From NCBI RefSeq assembly GCF_003002895.1, contig NZ_PVTI01000007.1:60936-124935 (forward strand): 64,000 nucleotides of DNA, given 5' to 3'. Both the position numbers and the translations under genes were made by a program. Under the pieces are notes generated by a model. That model searched no databases and was not told where the DNA came from. It was given only the letters and a program-made list of their open reading frames with translations. This document shows positions 57,509 through 64,000 of this stretch, piece by piece (position 1 is the stretch's first letter; the number at the start of each line of letters is the position of its first letter). Source of the DNA: Knoellia remsis. Its GTDB lineage: Bacteria; Actinomycetota; Actinomycetes; Actinomycetales; Dermatophilaceae.

Positions 57509-58378
57509 CTAGGCGCAGTTCTTGGCATTCACGGCTGTGAATCCCGTGCGTGGAGGGGTAATCCGGCTCTGGTAGCACGTCCAGTTCGAGATCGCCTTGG
57601 TCTTGACGATATAGACGACCGCCGCGAGTACACCCCCAAGGTTGACGGACGGCATAGCCCCACAGATCACCTTGGCGATCCTCGCATAGGCAATGGGCAG
57701 TTTCACGAAGCCATTGCAGGTAGCCCAGGCCCCGACACCACCGAGCGCAGTGATGGCTGATGCGAGCCCCTTGAGCTGATAGCCGTAGAGGTTGAGGTAC
57801 AGACCCCAGCCGACCGTGATGATGGGGTCGGCAACGACGGGGAAGGCGGTCTGTCCCGTGGTCGCGACGACCTGGGTCAGGCTGCTGCCCTTGACCTCGT
57901 AGCGCGTCTCGACGGCCTTGCCGGTGGCGTCCTTGGCCCACGGCTTCTCGATGTTGGCGACGAGGTTGCCCTCACCTGCCGGGTCCACGACCGCGACCGA
58001 ACCGTCGGGCAGCAGCTGGAGCTCCTTGCCCGGGAAGTCGTACGAGATCCGCTTCGGGCTCGACGGCGACTGCAGAACACTGAGGAGTTGGGTTGTCCCT
58101 TCGCCGACGCGCTGACCGACGTGCGTCACGCCCTCGTCGGACCACGTCTTGCGGGCGCCAACGGTCTTGCCGCCCTTGGCGCTGCGAATGGTGATGGCCA
58201 GACCGTCGGCGTCGACGGTGTTGCCTGAGACTGTGAGCGCTCCCGTCGGCGCGGCGACGCCGGCCTTCGTGAGGACCGTTCCGAGGTCGTCCTTCGGTGC
58301 GGCGAACGCGTGCCCGCCGCTGAGGATGGTGAGGCAGGCAACGACAAGCGACACTACCCCCCTGCTGATGTGCTTCAT
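57509..58378 (-). CDS. Secreted protein with glycine-rich hydrophobic C-terminal domain
   Basis: 289 residues. A clear signal peptide (MKHISRGVVSLVVACLTILS to about residue 27, HAFA) is followed by a beta-rich region of about 150 residues. It ends in the stretch TAFPVVADP, seen in many uncharacterised actinobacterial exported proteins. The last 100 residues are different: glycine-rich, hydrophobic (GLASAITALGGVGAWATC, VNLGGVLAAVVYIVKT) with four cysteines. That fits a membrane-active or toxin-like domain after a propeptide-like region, but I know no characterised homologue. A small membrane protein gene follows 10 bp on. Confidence 0.7.
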   Translation of the reverse strand: MKHISRGVVSLVVACLTILSGGHAFAAPKDDLGTVLTKAGVAAPTGALTVSGNTVDADGLAITIRSAKGGKTVGARKTWSDEGVTHVGQRVGEGTTQLLSVLQSPSSPKRISYDFPGKELQLLPDGSVAVVDPAGEGNLVANIEKPWAKDATGKAVETRYEVKGSSLTQVVATTGQTAFPVVADPIITVGWGLYLNLYGYQLKGLASAITALGGVGAWATCNGFVKLPIAYARIAKVICGAMPSVNLGGVLAAVVYIVKTKAISNWTCYQSRITPPRTGFTAVNAKNCA

Positions 58379-58526
58379 TTTCCACTGCACTTTCGTATCG
58401 TCGGAGACGACGATTTCGCCCCCGCACAAAAAACGTAGCCCCCAAGCGAATGATCGCAAACATACCTTTGGGGCCCTCACGGTGAACGACCGATCAACAC
58501 GCGCGCCCCTCGGAATGGATGCTGAG

Positions 58527-58916
58527 TCAACTCAGGAGCAGAACCTCGACCGGATAGTCGGTAAAGACGCGGTCGCTTGTGAGGACCGGTACGTCCAGCG
58601 CCCGGGCCATGGTGATGATCAGCCGGTCGAACGGGTCGCGGTGGACGGGCGGCAGGTCACCCAGCGCCAGGACGTGGTCCGGCTCGATGGGCACCGGACG
58701 CATGGCCCCGGCGGCCATCATCGCGGGAAACCACTGCTGCGGTGGCGTCGGCAGCTCCAATTTGCCCAGGTCGTACTTGATGGTGATTTCCCACGGCACC
58801 ACCGCGGGCACCAGCCGCTCGGTGTCGGGACGACTCACGACCTCGAGGTGTGGGCCGAGCCGATCAGGGTCGCTGTGCGCGATGAGGAAGGCGCTGGTGT
58901 CGAACAGGACCCTCAA
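58527..58916 (-). CDS. PIN-domain toxin (VapC-like)
   Basis: 129 residues. Acidic PIN residues in VLFDTSAFLIAH, VVPWEITIKYDLGKLELP, DPFDRLIITMA and VLTSDRVF. The PWEITIK/GKLELP pattern identifies the VapC branch paired with Phd/YefM-type antitoxins, and that antitoxin is directly upstream with an ATGA overlap. Predicted RNase. Confidence 0.9.
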   Translation of the reverse strand: MRVLFDTSAFLIAHSDPDRLGPHLEVVSRPDTERLVPAVVPWEITIKYDLGKLELPTPPQQWFPAMMAAGAMRPVPIEPDHVLALGDLPPVHRDPFDRLIITMARALDVPVLTSDRVFTDYPVEVLLLS

Positions 58917-59158
58917 CGTTCGGCCCCGAAGACATCGGCAAACTCCGCAGGCAGCTCGTCGAAGTCCTCGTGCACGACGATCGGCCCACCCTGACCGAAG
59001 CGCGGCGAGCGGTCGCCGAACGGGACGACCACCGCCACCGGCACCCCCCGCCGTTCAATCACCGTCTCGGTTCCCCTCTCAGCCGCTTCGATGATGCGTG
59101 AGAGGTGCGTCTTGGCCTCATGGACGCCCACCCTCGTTCGACCAACAGACTTAGTCAT
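58913..59158 (-). CDS. Phd/YefM-type antitoxin
   Basis: 81 residues. GVHEAKTHLSRIIEAAERGT and VIERRGVPVAVVVPF are the Phd/YefM signature. The C-terminal third (HEDFDELPAEFADVFG) is the toxin-neutralising tail. It starts at 59158. Two direct repeats at the start site suggest autorepression with a leaderless message. Confidence 0.9.
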   Translation of the reverse strand: MTKSVGRTRVGVHEAKTHLSRIIEAAERGTETVIERRGVPVAVVVPFGDRSPRFGQGGPIVVHEDFDELPAEFADVFGAER

Positions 59159-59168
59159 GAACTTAGTC
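59149..59168 (-). promoter_or_regulatory. Operator repeats at the antitoxin start
   Basis: ACTTAGTC occurs at 59149-59156 and 59161-59168, 12 bp apart, flanking and overlapping the ATG at 59158. On the minus strand TAGACT (59165-59170) is a plausible minus-10 box six bases before the start codon. The region is AT-rich relative to its surroundings. Confidence 0.55.
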
Positions 59169-59195
59169 TATCAGGGCTTTGGTGCAGTGCTCAGT

Positions 59196-59243
59196 GTCGG
59201 GTTATGGCTGCCTCGCCTCACTCGGAGGCCGCCACAACCCGAC
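59196..59243. repeat. Hairpin of the GTCGGGTTGTGGCT family
   Basis: GTCGGGTTATGGCTGCCT (59196-59213) pairs with 59226-59243 with few mismatches. It lies between divergent genes (antitoxin and sulfatase), so it is not in terminator position for either. The rest of this 295-bp spacer (59244-59453) holds no gene I can support. Confidence 0.7.
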
Positions 59244-59453
59244 TCTCAGGACCGTGAGCGCCGGGGCGCGGGTCCCGTCAGCCGCGCCAGCCGAGGGGGC
59301 AACCTCGGCGAGCAGGCTCCGCAACAGCCGCGCGTCAATCCACCCCGGAGCAGGTTAGGGGCGTCAGCGAGCTCCCATCCGGAGGGACGGAGCGGCATCC
59401 ACGAATTTCTTGCAGTCGTGCAGAAAATCGCGGATCGACCTATCGTGGAGAGC

Positions 59454-60920
59454 ATGGAATCGCCACGTACGACGTCAATGGAGACACGCACGCAGCAGCC
59501 GCACCCCGCGGCACACCCGACGACCTCGTCGACCCCCACCTCGTCCATCGGCCGCCGCGGAGTGCTGGCCGGAGCGGCCGCCGCGCTCGCCGGCCTCGGC
59601 GCCCTCCCCCAGGCACGAGCCGCGACCGGCTCCCCCGCCGCCACGTCCGGCACCCGCCCGAACATCCTCTTCGTCCTCGCCGACGACCTCGGCTGGGGCG
59701 AGCTCGGGAGCTACGGACAGCGCACCATCCGCACCCCGGTGCTGGACCAACTCGCCGCGGACGGAATGCGCTTCACCGACTCCTATGCCAACCCGACGTG
59801 CGCGCCGACCCGGTTCTCGCTCCTCACCGGCTACCACACCGGGCACGCGCGCATCACCCAGAACACCCAGGCCATCACCGGACTCGTCCCGTCGGACGTC
59901 ACCGTCGGAGAGGTCCTCCAGGACGCCGGCTACCGCACGGCGTGCATCGGCAAGTGGGGATTCGGACCGGACAGCGGCGACAGCCCCAGCCACCCGAACC
60001 TGCACGGCTTCGACCACTTCATGGGCTACCTCACCAACCAGCACGCCCACGACTACTGGCCGACCTACCTGTGGCGCAACAGCGAGCGGGTCGAGTACCC
60101 CGAGAACGCCTCGGCCGACGTCACCTACTCCGGCACGATCTTCACCGACGAGTGTGTCTCGTTCCTCGAGGACGACTCGAGCGACCAGCCGTTCTTCCTG
60201 TTCGCCTCGTACACCACGCCCCACGCGCCGAACGCGCACCCCACGGACGCGCCCTACTCCGGCCAGCCGTGGCCCGAGGGCGAGCGCATGCACGCTGCGC
60301 AGGTCACCTGGCTCGACGCCCAGGTGGGTCGCCTCCTCGACACCCTTCGCCGGCAGGGCACACTCGACAACACCCTCGTCATCTTCACGAGCGACAACGG
60401 CCCCCACAAGGAGGGCGACTACCCCTGGGTCGGCAGCACGACGACACACGACGTCGAGTTCTTCGACAGCAACGGACCCTTCCGCGGACAAAAGCGCGAC
60501 GTCTACGAGGGCGGTATCCGGGTCCCTATGATCGCGCTGGTGCCGCCGTCGATGCGGACCGACTCGACGCCTGCGGCCGGCTCGGTCATCGACACCCCGA
60601 CCGGGATCTGGGACCTGCTGCCCACGTGCGCGGACGTCGCCGGGGCCCCCACACCGGCGGGTCTCGACGGACGTTCCTGGTACGGCACCCTCACCAGGGG
60701 TACCGACATCGACCGGCCCTACATCTACGTGAGCAGCCCGGAGGGCGGCTTCCGCGAGTCGGTGCGGTTCGGCCAATGGAAGGCCGTCCGGACCCCGTGG
60801 TCGAACGGCACCCAGCTCTTCAAGCTCGCCAACGACCCCGGAGAGACCCGCAACATCGCCGCGCAGCATCCGGCCGTCGTGCGGCGCGCGGCCACGCTCA
60901 TGGCCGACGCCAAGGCCTGA
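59454..60920 (+). CDS. Tat-exported sulfatase
   Basis: 488 residues. A twin-arginine signal (SSIGRRGVLAGAAAALAGLG, Arg-Arg at 34-35) is followed by the alkaline-phosphatase/sulfatase fold: metal site NILFVLADDLGWGELGSYG and the sulfatase signature NPTCAPTRFSLLTG, whose Cys (near residue 115) becomes formylglycine. FTSDNGPH and GKWGFG complete the active site. It hydrolyses a sulfate ester outside the cell. A formylglycine-generating enzyme must be encoded elsewhere. The start at 59454 has GGAG close by; an ATG eight codons on is the alternative. Confidence 0.92.
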   Translation: MESPRTTSMETRTQQPHPAAHPTTSSTPTSSIGRRGVLAGAAAALAGLGALPQARAATGSPAATSGTRPNILFVLADDLGWGELGSYGQRTIRTPVLDQLAADGMRFTDSYANPTCAPTRFSLLTGYHTGHARITQNTQAITGLVPSDVTVGEVLQDAGYRTACIGKWGFGPDSGDSPSHPNLHGFDHFMGYLTNQHAHDYWPTYLWRNSERVEYPENASADVTYSGTIFTDECVSFLEDDSSDQPFFLFASYTTPHAPNAHPTDAPYSGQPWPEGERMHAAQVTWLDAQVGRLLDTLRRQGTLDNTLVIFTSDNGPHKEGDYPWVGSTTTHDVEFFDSNGPFRGQKRDVYEGGIRVPMIALVPPSMRTDSTPAAGSVIDTPTGIWDLLPTCADVAGAPTPAGLDGRSWYGTLTRGTDIDRPYIYVSSPEGGFRESVRFGQWKAVRTPWSNGTQLFKLANDPGETRNIAAQHPAVVRRAATLMADAKA

Positions 60921-60940
60921 CCCGCGTTCAGACGTTCGGT

Positions 60941-60988
60941 GTCGGGTTGTGGCTGCCTCAACGCCACCGGCAGCAGCCACAACCCGAC
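60941..60988. terminator. 16-bp perfect hairpin between convergent genes (GTCGGGTTGTGGCT family)
   Basis: GTCGGGTTGTGGCTGC (60941-60956) pairs perfectly with 60973-60988. It serves the sulfatase and the LLM oxidoreductase as a bidirectional terminator. Arms match those at 46930 and 59196. Confidence 0.8.
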
Positions 60989-61030
60989 TCCGCGACCACC
61001 CCCGGACCAGCGCCCCGGGGCGCCGCGCCC

Positions 61031-62053
61031 TCAGTCGCGCCAGCCGAGGGCCGGGGCCACCTCGGTGAGCAGACTCCGCAACAGCTGCGCGTTGTAGTCC
61101 ACCCCGAGCAGGTTCGGGATCGTCAGCAGCAGCGTGTCCGCGGCCGCGATCGCCTCGTCCTCGGCGAGCTGACGCACGAGCTCGTCCGGCTCCGCGGCAT
61201 ACGTCTTGCCGAAGCGCGCGACGGACCCGTCGATCATTCCGACCTGGTCGCTGCTCGCCCGGTCGGCGCCGAAGTTCGCGTGGTCCTGCGCGGTGACGAG
61301 CGGGAAGATGCTGCGGCTCACCGACACCCGCGGCTCGCGCTCCCACCCGGCCTCGCGCCACCCGTCGCGGAAGACCTGGATCTGCTCGGCCTGCAGCTGG
61401 TGGAACGGCACACCGGTGTCCTCGGTGAGCAGTGTCGAGCTCATGAGGTTCATCCCCTGCTGCGCGGTCCACTCGGCGGTCGCGCGCGTGCCGGCGCCCC
61501 ACCAGATGCGGTCCCGCAATCCTGGCGAGTGTGGCTCGACGCGCAGCAGGCCGGGCGGGTTGGGGAACATCGGCCGTGGACTCGGCTTCGCGAAGCCCTC
61601 ACCCTCGATGACCTCGAGGAACTGCGCCGTATGCCGGCGCGCCATGTCCGCATCCGACTCACCGTCGCGCGGGTCGTGCCCGAAGTAGCGGTAGCCCTCG
61701 ATGACCTGCTCGGGCGATCCCCGGCTGATGCCGAGCTGGAGCCGTCCACCGGCGATGAGGTCGGCGGCGCCGGCGTCCTCAGCCATGTAGAGCGGGTTCT
61801 CGTAGCGCATGTCGATGACCCCGGTGCCGAGCTCGATCCGGCTCGTCTTTGCACCCGCCGCCGCGAGCAGCGGGAACGGCGAGGCGAGCTGCTGGGCGAA
61901 GTGGTGGACGCGGAAGTAGGCGCCGTCCGCGCCCGCCTCCTCGGCGGCCACCGCGAGGTCGATGGACTGGAGCAGCACGTCCGAGGCAGTGCGAACCGCC
62001 GACTGGGGGTGCGGGTTCCAGTGCCCGAAGGAGAGAAAGCCGATGCGCTTCAT
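61031..62053 (-). CDS. LLM-class flavin-dependent oxidoreductase
   Basis: 340 residues. Luciferase-like TIM barrel: FLSFGHWNPHPQSAVRTASD at the N-terminus, IELGTGVIDMRYENPLYMAE near residue 73, and GRLQLGISRGSPEQVIEGY near 105. Uses FMNH2 or F420 to oxidise an unknown substrate. It is alone on the minus strand. The start follows the family. Confidence 0.88.
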   Translation of the reverse strand: MKRIGFLSFGHWNPHPQSAVRTASDVLLQSIDLAVAAEEAGADGAYFRVHHFAQQLASPFPLLAAAGAKTSRIELGTGVIDMRYENPLYMAEDAGAADLIAGGRLQLGISRGSPEQVIEGYRYFGHDPRDGESDADMARRHTAQFLEVIEGEGFAKPSPRPMFPNPPGLLRVEPHSPGLRDRIWWGAGTRATAEWTAQQGMNLMSSTLLTEDTGVPFHQLQAEQIQVFRDGWREAGWEREPRVSVSRSIFPLVTAQDHANFGADRASSDQVGMIDGSVARFGKTYAAEPDELVRQLAEDEAIAAADTLLLTIPNLLGVDYNAQLLRSLLTEVAPALGWRD

Positions 62054-62105
62054 ACCTCATTCAAGCACCGCCCTGACACCGCAGCATTCCTGCCGCGGGG
62101 CAACA

Positions 62106-62519
62106 TCACCTGGTCGGCGGGACGTACTCCTGCTGAAGGTCGCAGACGCGGGCGATGTGGTCGAAGTCGCGGTCGGCGGCAAGGACGGTGGCGTCGTTGA
62201 CGATGGCGTAGCCCGCGATGAGGATGTCCTGCGGGCCGGCCGCGCGCACCAACCCCGCCGACCTCAGGGCACCCTGAATGTCCAGCACCAGCGACTCTTC
62301 GGGCGCGCGCTCAAGAGGAAACCCCAAAGAGATCCGTTCCCTGTAGAGGTCGAACTCCTGCGGCGTGCGGGCGCTGTGGCAGAACTCGAGCACCTGCGGG
62401 GGGCAGGTGACGAACAGGTCAGCAGGAGAACGCTCGATGCTCCGGAGGCGACCGACCATGCCTTCGTCGCCAGCAATGGCCCGCGCCCACACCGAGTTGT
62501 CGACGAGGTAGTCGGTCAC
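62106..62519 (-). CDS. PIN-domain toxin (VapC-like)
   Basis: 137 residues. PIN residues in TDYLVDNSVWARA, PPQVLEFCHSAR, GPQDILIAGYAI and LAADRDFDHIARV. The DNSVWAR start and the late DFDHIA motif are typical of VapC of the mycobacterial type. Starts with GTG overlapping the antitoxin stop (GTGA). Confidence 0.9.
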   Translation of the reverse strand: MTDYLVDNSVWARAIAGDEGMVGRLRSIERSPADLFVTCPPQVLEFCHSARTPQEFDLYRERISLGFPLERAPEESLVLDIQGALRSAGLVRAAGPQDILIAGYAIVNDATVLAADRDFDHIARVCDLQQEYVPPTR

Positions 62520-62728
62520 GACCCACTCGTGGGCGGCACGACCGGTGCGCCCAGCTCGTCGGGCAGATCGGTCAGCTCCAGGATGCCGTCGATCATGACC
62601 CCCTTCTGCTTCGAGGCAATCAGCCGACGGAGCGCGAGGTCGAGCACCGCTCGATTGCTCGGCTCGCCGGTGAGCGCTCTGGCTCGCTCGATCAGGGCCG
62701 GGTCCAAGTCAACGCTTGTCACTGCCAT
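62516..62728 (-). CDS. VapB-type antitoxin
   Basis: 70 residues. VTSVDLDPALIERARALTGE and NRAVLDLALRRLIA form the VapB N-terminal DNA-binding fold; the tail DGILELTDLPDELGAP would contact the toxin. AGAGGAG lies 6-12 bp before the start. Upstream lies an AT-rich inverted repeat. Confidence 0.88.
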   Translation of the reverse strand: MAVTSVDLDPALIERARALTGEPSNRAVLDLALRRLIASKQKGVMIDGILELTDLPDELGAPVVPPTSGS

Positions 62729-62753
62729 GCGCCACTCCTCTGCACCCGCTGCT

Positions 62754-62771
62754 TATATGACCGAGTATATA
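62754..62771 (-). promoter_or_regulatory. AT-rich inverted repeat before the VapB gene
   Basis: TATAT (62754-62758) and ATATA (62767-62771) flank a GC-rich centre. The TATAAG read on the minus strand is a likely minus-10 box. Its low GC marks it as a control site, probably the VapBC operator. Confidence 0.5.
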
Positions 62772-62777
62772 CCCCCG

Positions 62778-63626
62778 TCAGGCCAGCGGTGCGTATGCCG
62801 CTCCGAGCTCGCGCAGCTTCGCCTCACCGCCGTCGACGGCGGTGAGGACCCAGAGCCCGTCCGCGGTCGCGGCGACGGTGTTCTCCCAGTGAGCGGCGCG
62901 CTGGCCGTCGTTGGTGACGATCGTCCAGTCGTCGTCGAGGACCCGGTTGGCCTGGTCGCCGAGAGTCACCATGGGCTCGATGGCGACCGTCGTGGCGTCG
63001 ACGACCTTGGGGCCCTTGCCGCTGACGCGGTAGTTCGGGACGTTCGGGTCCATGTGCATCGAGGTGCCGATGCCGTGGCCGACGTAGTCCTCGACGATGC
63101 CGTACTCACGACCACGCCGCTCCCCCGCTGCGGTGACGCTGTCCTCGACAGCGGCGCCCACGGCATACAGGCTCTCCCCCACCTGAAGGGCCGCGATGCC
63201 GGCCCACATCGACGCCTCGGTGTCGTCGATGAGCTCGAGGTCCTCGGGGCGACCGGCCTCGCGGCCGCCGACGATGACGGAGATCGCCGCGTCGCCGTGC
63301 CAGCCCTCGACGATGGCGCCGCAGTCGATGGAGAGCAGGTCGCCCTCCTCGAGCACGCGCGACCCCGGGATGCCGTGGACGATCTCCTCGTTGACCGAGG
63401 TGCAGAGCGTGCCGGTGAAGCCGTGGTAGCCGAGGAAGCTCGGCACCCCGCCGTGGTCGCGGATGTGCGCCTCGGCGAGGGCGTCGAGCTCCTTGGTCGT
63501 CATGCCGGGACGGACGGACTCGCGCATGAGCTCGAGGGTGCGCCCGACGAGGAGCCCGGCGGTGCGCATGAGCAGCACCTGCTCACGCGTCTTGGCCTCG
63601 ATGCGCTCACGTCCGAACAGTCCCAT
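62778..63626 (-). CDS. map: Methionine aminopeptidase, type I
   Basis: 282 residues. Metal ligands in SIDCGAIVEGWHGDAA, YVGHGIGTSMH and AIEPMVTLG, plus the late glutamate, all present. Removes the initiator Met from nascent proteins. In actinobacteria map normally sits between adk and infA. Here adk is not adjacent on the other side (an FMN reductase gene is), and infA is 11.5 kb away. Confidence 0.95.
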   Translation of the reverse strand: MGLFGRERIEAKTREQVLLMRTAGLLVGRTLELMRESVRPGMTTKELDALAEAHIRDHGGVPSFLGYHGFTGTLCTSVNEEIVHGIPGSRVLEEGDLLSIDCGAIVEGWHGDAAISVIVGGREAGRPEDLELIDDTEASMWAGIAALQVGESLYAVGAAVEDSVTAAGERRGREYGIVEDYVGHGIGTSMHMDPNVPNYRVSGKGPKVVDATTVAIEPMVTLGDQANRVLDDDWTIVTNDGQRAAHWENTVAATADGLWVLTAVDGGEAKLRELGAAYAPLA

Positions 63627-63668
63627 GACCCGTGAACCTACTCCCCGTGGCGCCCGCGCCCCAATCGG

Positions 63669-64000
63669 TCAGCCGGCGGTGACGGCGTCGAGGTCGAGGA
63701 CCTTGCCGTGCAGCTGGTCGAGGAGCTCGCGGACCACACCGGCCTTCCCCACGTTCGCGTCCATCGTGCCGTCGACCGCGAGGTCGGCACCGAAGGTCAG
63801 GCCGGTCGAGCCGACGACGTCAGCGCGCAGGTGGGTGAGGACCTTGGTGAGGTCGGCCTGCGCGTCACCGGCACCGCCGAAGCCGTAGCCGACGACCGCG
63901 ACCGGCTTGTCCTGCCACTCGGCGTAGAGGTAGTCGATCGCGTTCTTGATGGTCGCCGGGAAGCTGCGGTTGTACTGCGGCGTGACGATGACGATGGCGT
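63669..64000 (-). CDS. NAD(P)H-dependent FMN reductase (partial, 5' end outside the window)
   Basis: The C-terminal 109 residues are present, reading from IVIVTPQYNRSFPATIKNAI (the family's flavin-binding PxYN motif) through KPVAVVGYGFGGAGDAQADL to the stop at 63669. Flavodoxin-like fold; reduces FMN or quinones with NAD(P)H. The missing N-terminus carries the rest of the flavin site. Confidence 0.88.
   Translation of the reverse strand, partial: AIVIVTPQYNRSFPATIKNAIDYLYAEWQDKPVAVVGYGFGGAGDAQADLTKVLTHLRADVVGSTGLTFGADLAVDGTMDANVGKAGVVRELLDQLHGKVLDLDAVTAG

Overview
The window is high-GC (about 70%), densely packed DNA with actinobacterial gene order and small genes overlapping by ATGA/GTGA. 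The gene content (MctP-type permease, GH95/GH65/GH13 enzymes, class I fumarase, long acidic tails on L17 and RpoA) and protein style fit the Intrasporangiaceae (Janibacter/Knoellia/Tetrasphaera relatives). That family assignment is inference, not a database result. I annotate about 63 genes. No rRNA, tRNA, insertion sequence, prophage or CRISPR array is visible.

Layout. 1-9.4 kb: the end of a VIT/CCC1-like membrane protein, malQ, a monocarboxylate permease with its DUF3311 partner, a HIT-like protein, ychF, a Nudix gene, a DUF389 protein and rmuC. 9.8-14.2 kb: a tightly coupled 5-oxoproline cluster (NRAMP transporter, pxpA, pxpB, pxpC) divergent from a GntR regulator with a clear palindromic operator between them. 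14.4-24.7 kb: a secreted GH95 fucosidase, ispH, xseA-xseB, a DUF4245 protein, and the coupled run glpX, sugar kinase, class I fumarase, carbonic anhydrase. 24.8-31.1 kb: a MOSC protein, an NAD(P)-binding protein with Ohr, a GH1 beta-glucosidase and a polar amino-acid ABC transporter. 31.1-51.3 kb: genes of the ribosomal protein region on the minus strand (infA-rpmJ-rpsM-rpsK-rpsD-rpoA-rplQ, truA, rplM-rpsI, glmM), broken up by accessory genes: a GH65 phosphorylase with its mutase, an SDR, an amino-acid permease, a large secreted GH13 enzyme, and a regulator/MFS pair. 51.4-64 kb: three PIN-domain toxin/antitoxin pairs, the methylmalonyl-CoA mutase operon with meaB, an unknown secreted protein with a small membrane partner, a Tat-exported sulfatase, an LLM-type oxidoreductase, map, and a partial FMN reductase. 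Together these describe an aerobic heterotroph that uses alpha-glucans, fucosides, sulfated compounds, amino acids and propionate-type substrates.

The strongest unexplained signal is not a gene. The octamer GTATGCCG (reverse CGGCATAC) occurs about once per kilobase over the whole window. I counted 63 copies of the 7-mer GTATGCC on both strands, 62 of them followed by G, split 32/31 between strands. About 30% of copies lie in the roughly 8% of sequence outside genes, and some are inverted pairs that form terminator-like hairpins. About 16 copies extend to GTATGCCGTCCG(CGCG). This density, strand balance and hairpin pairing is what is known for DNA uptake sequences, and the extended form shares ATGCCGTC with the neisserial uptake sequence. 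A second layer is a set of intergenic modules: 32-bp-period tandem units leading into long perfect hairpins that share words between distant loci. These two repeat systems are the main candidates for something undescribed.
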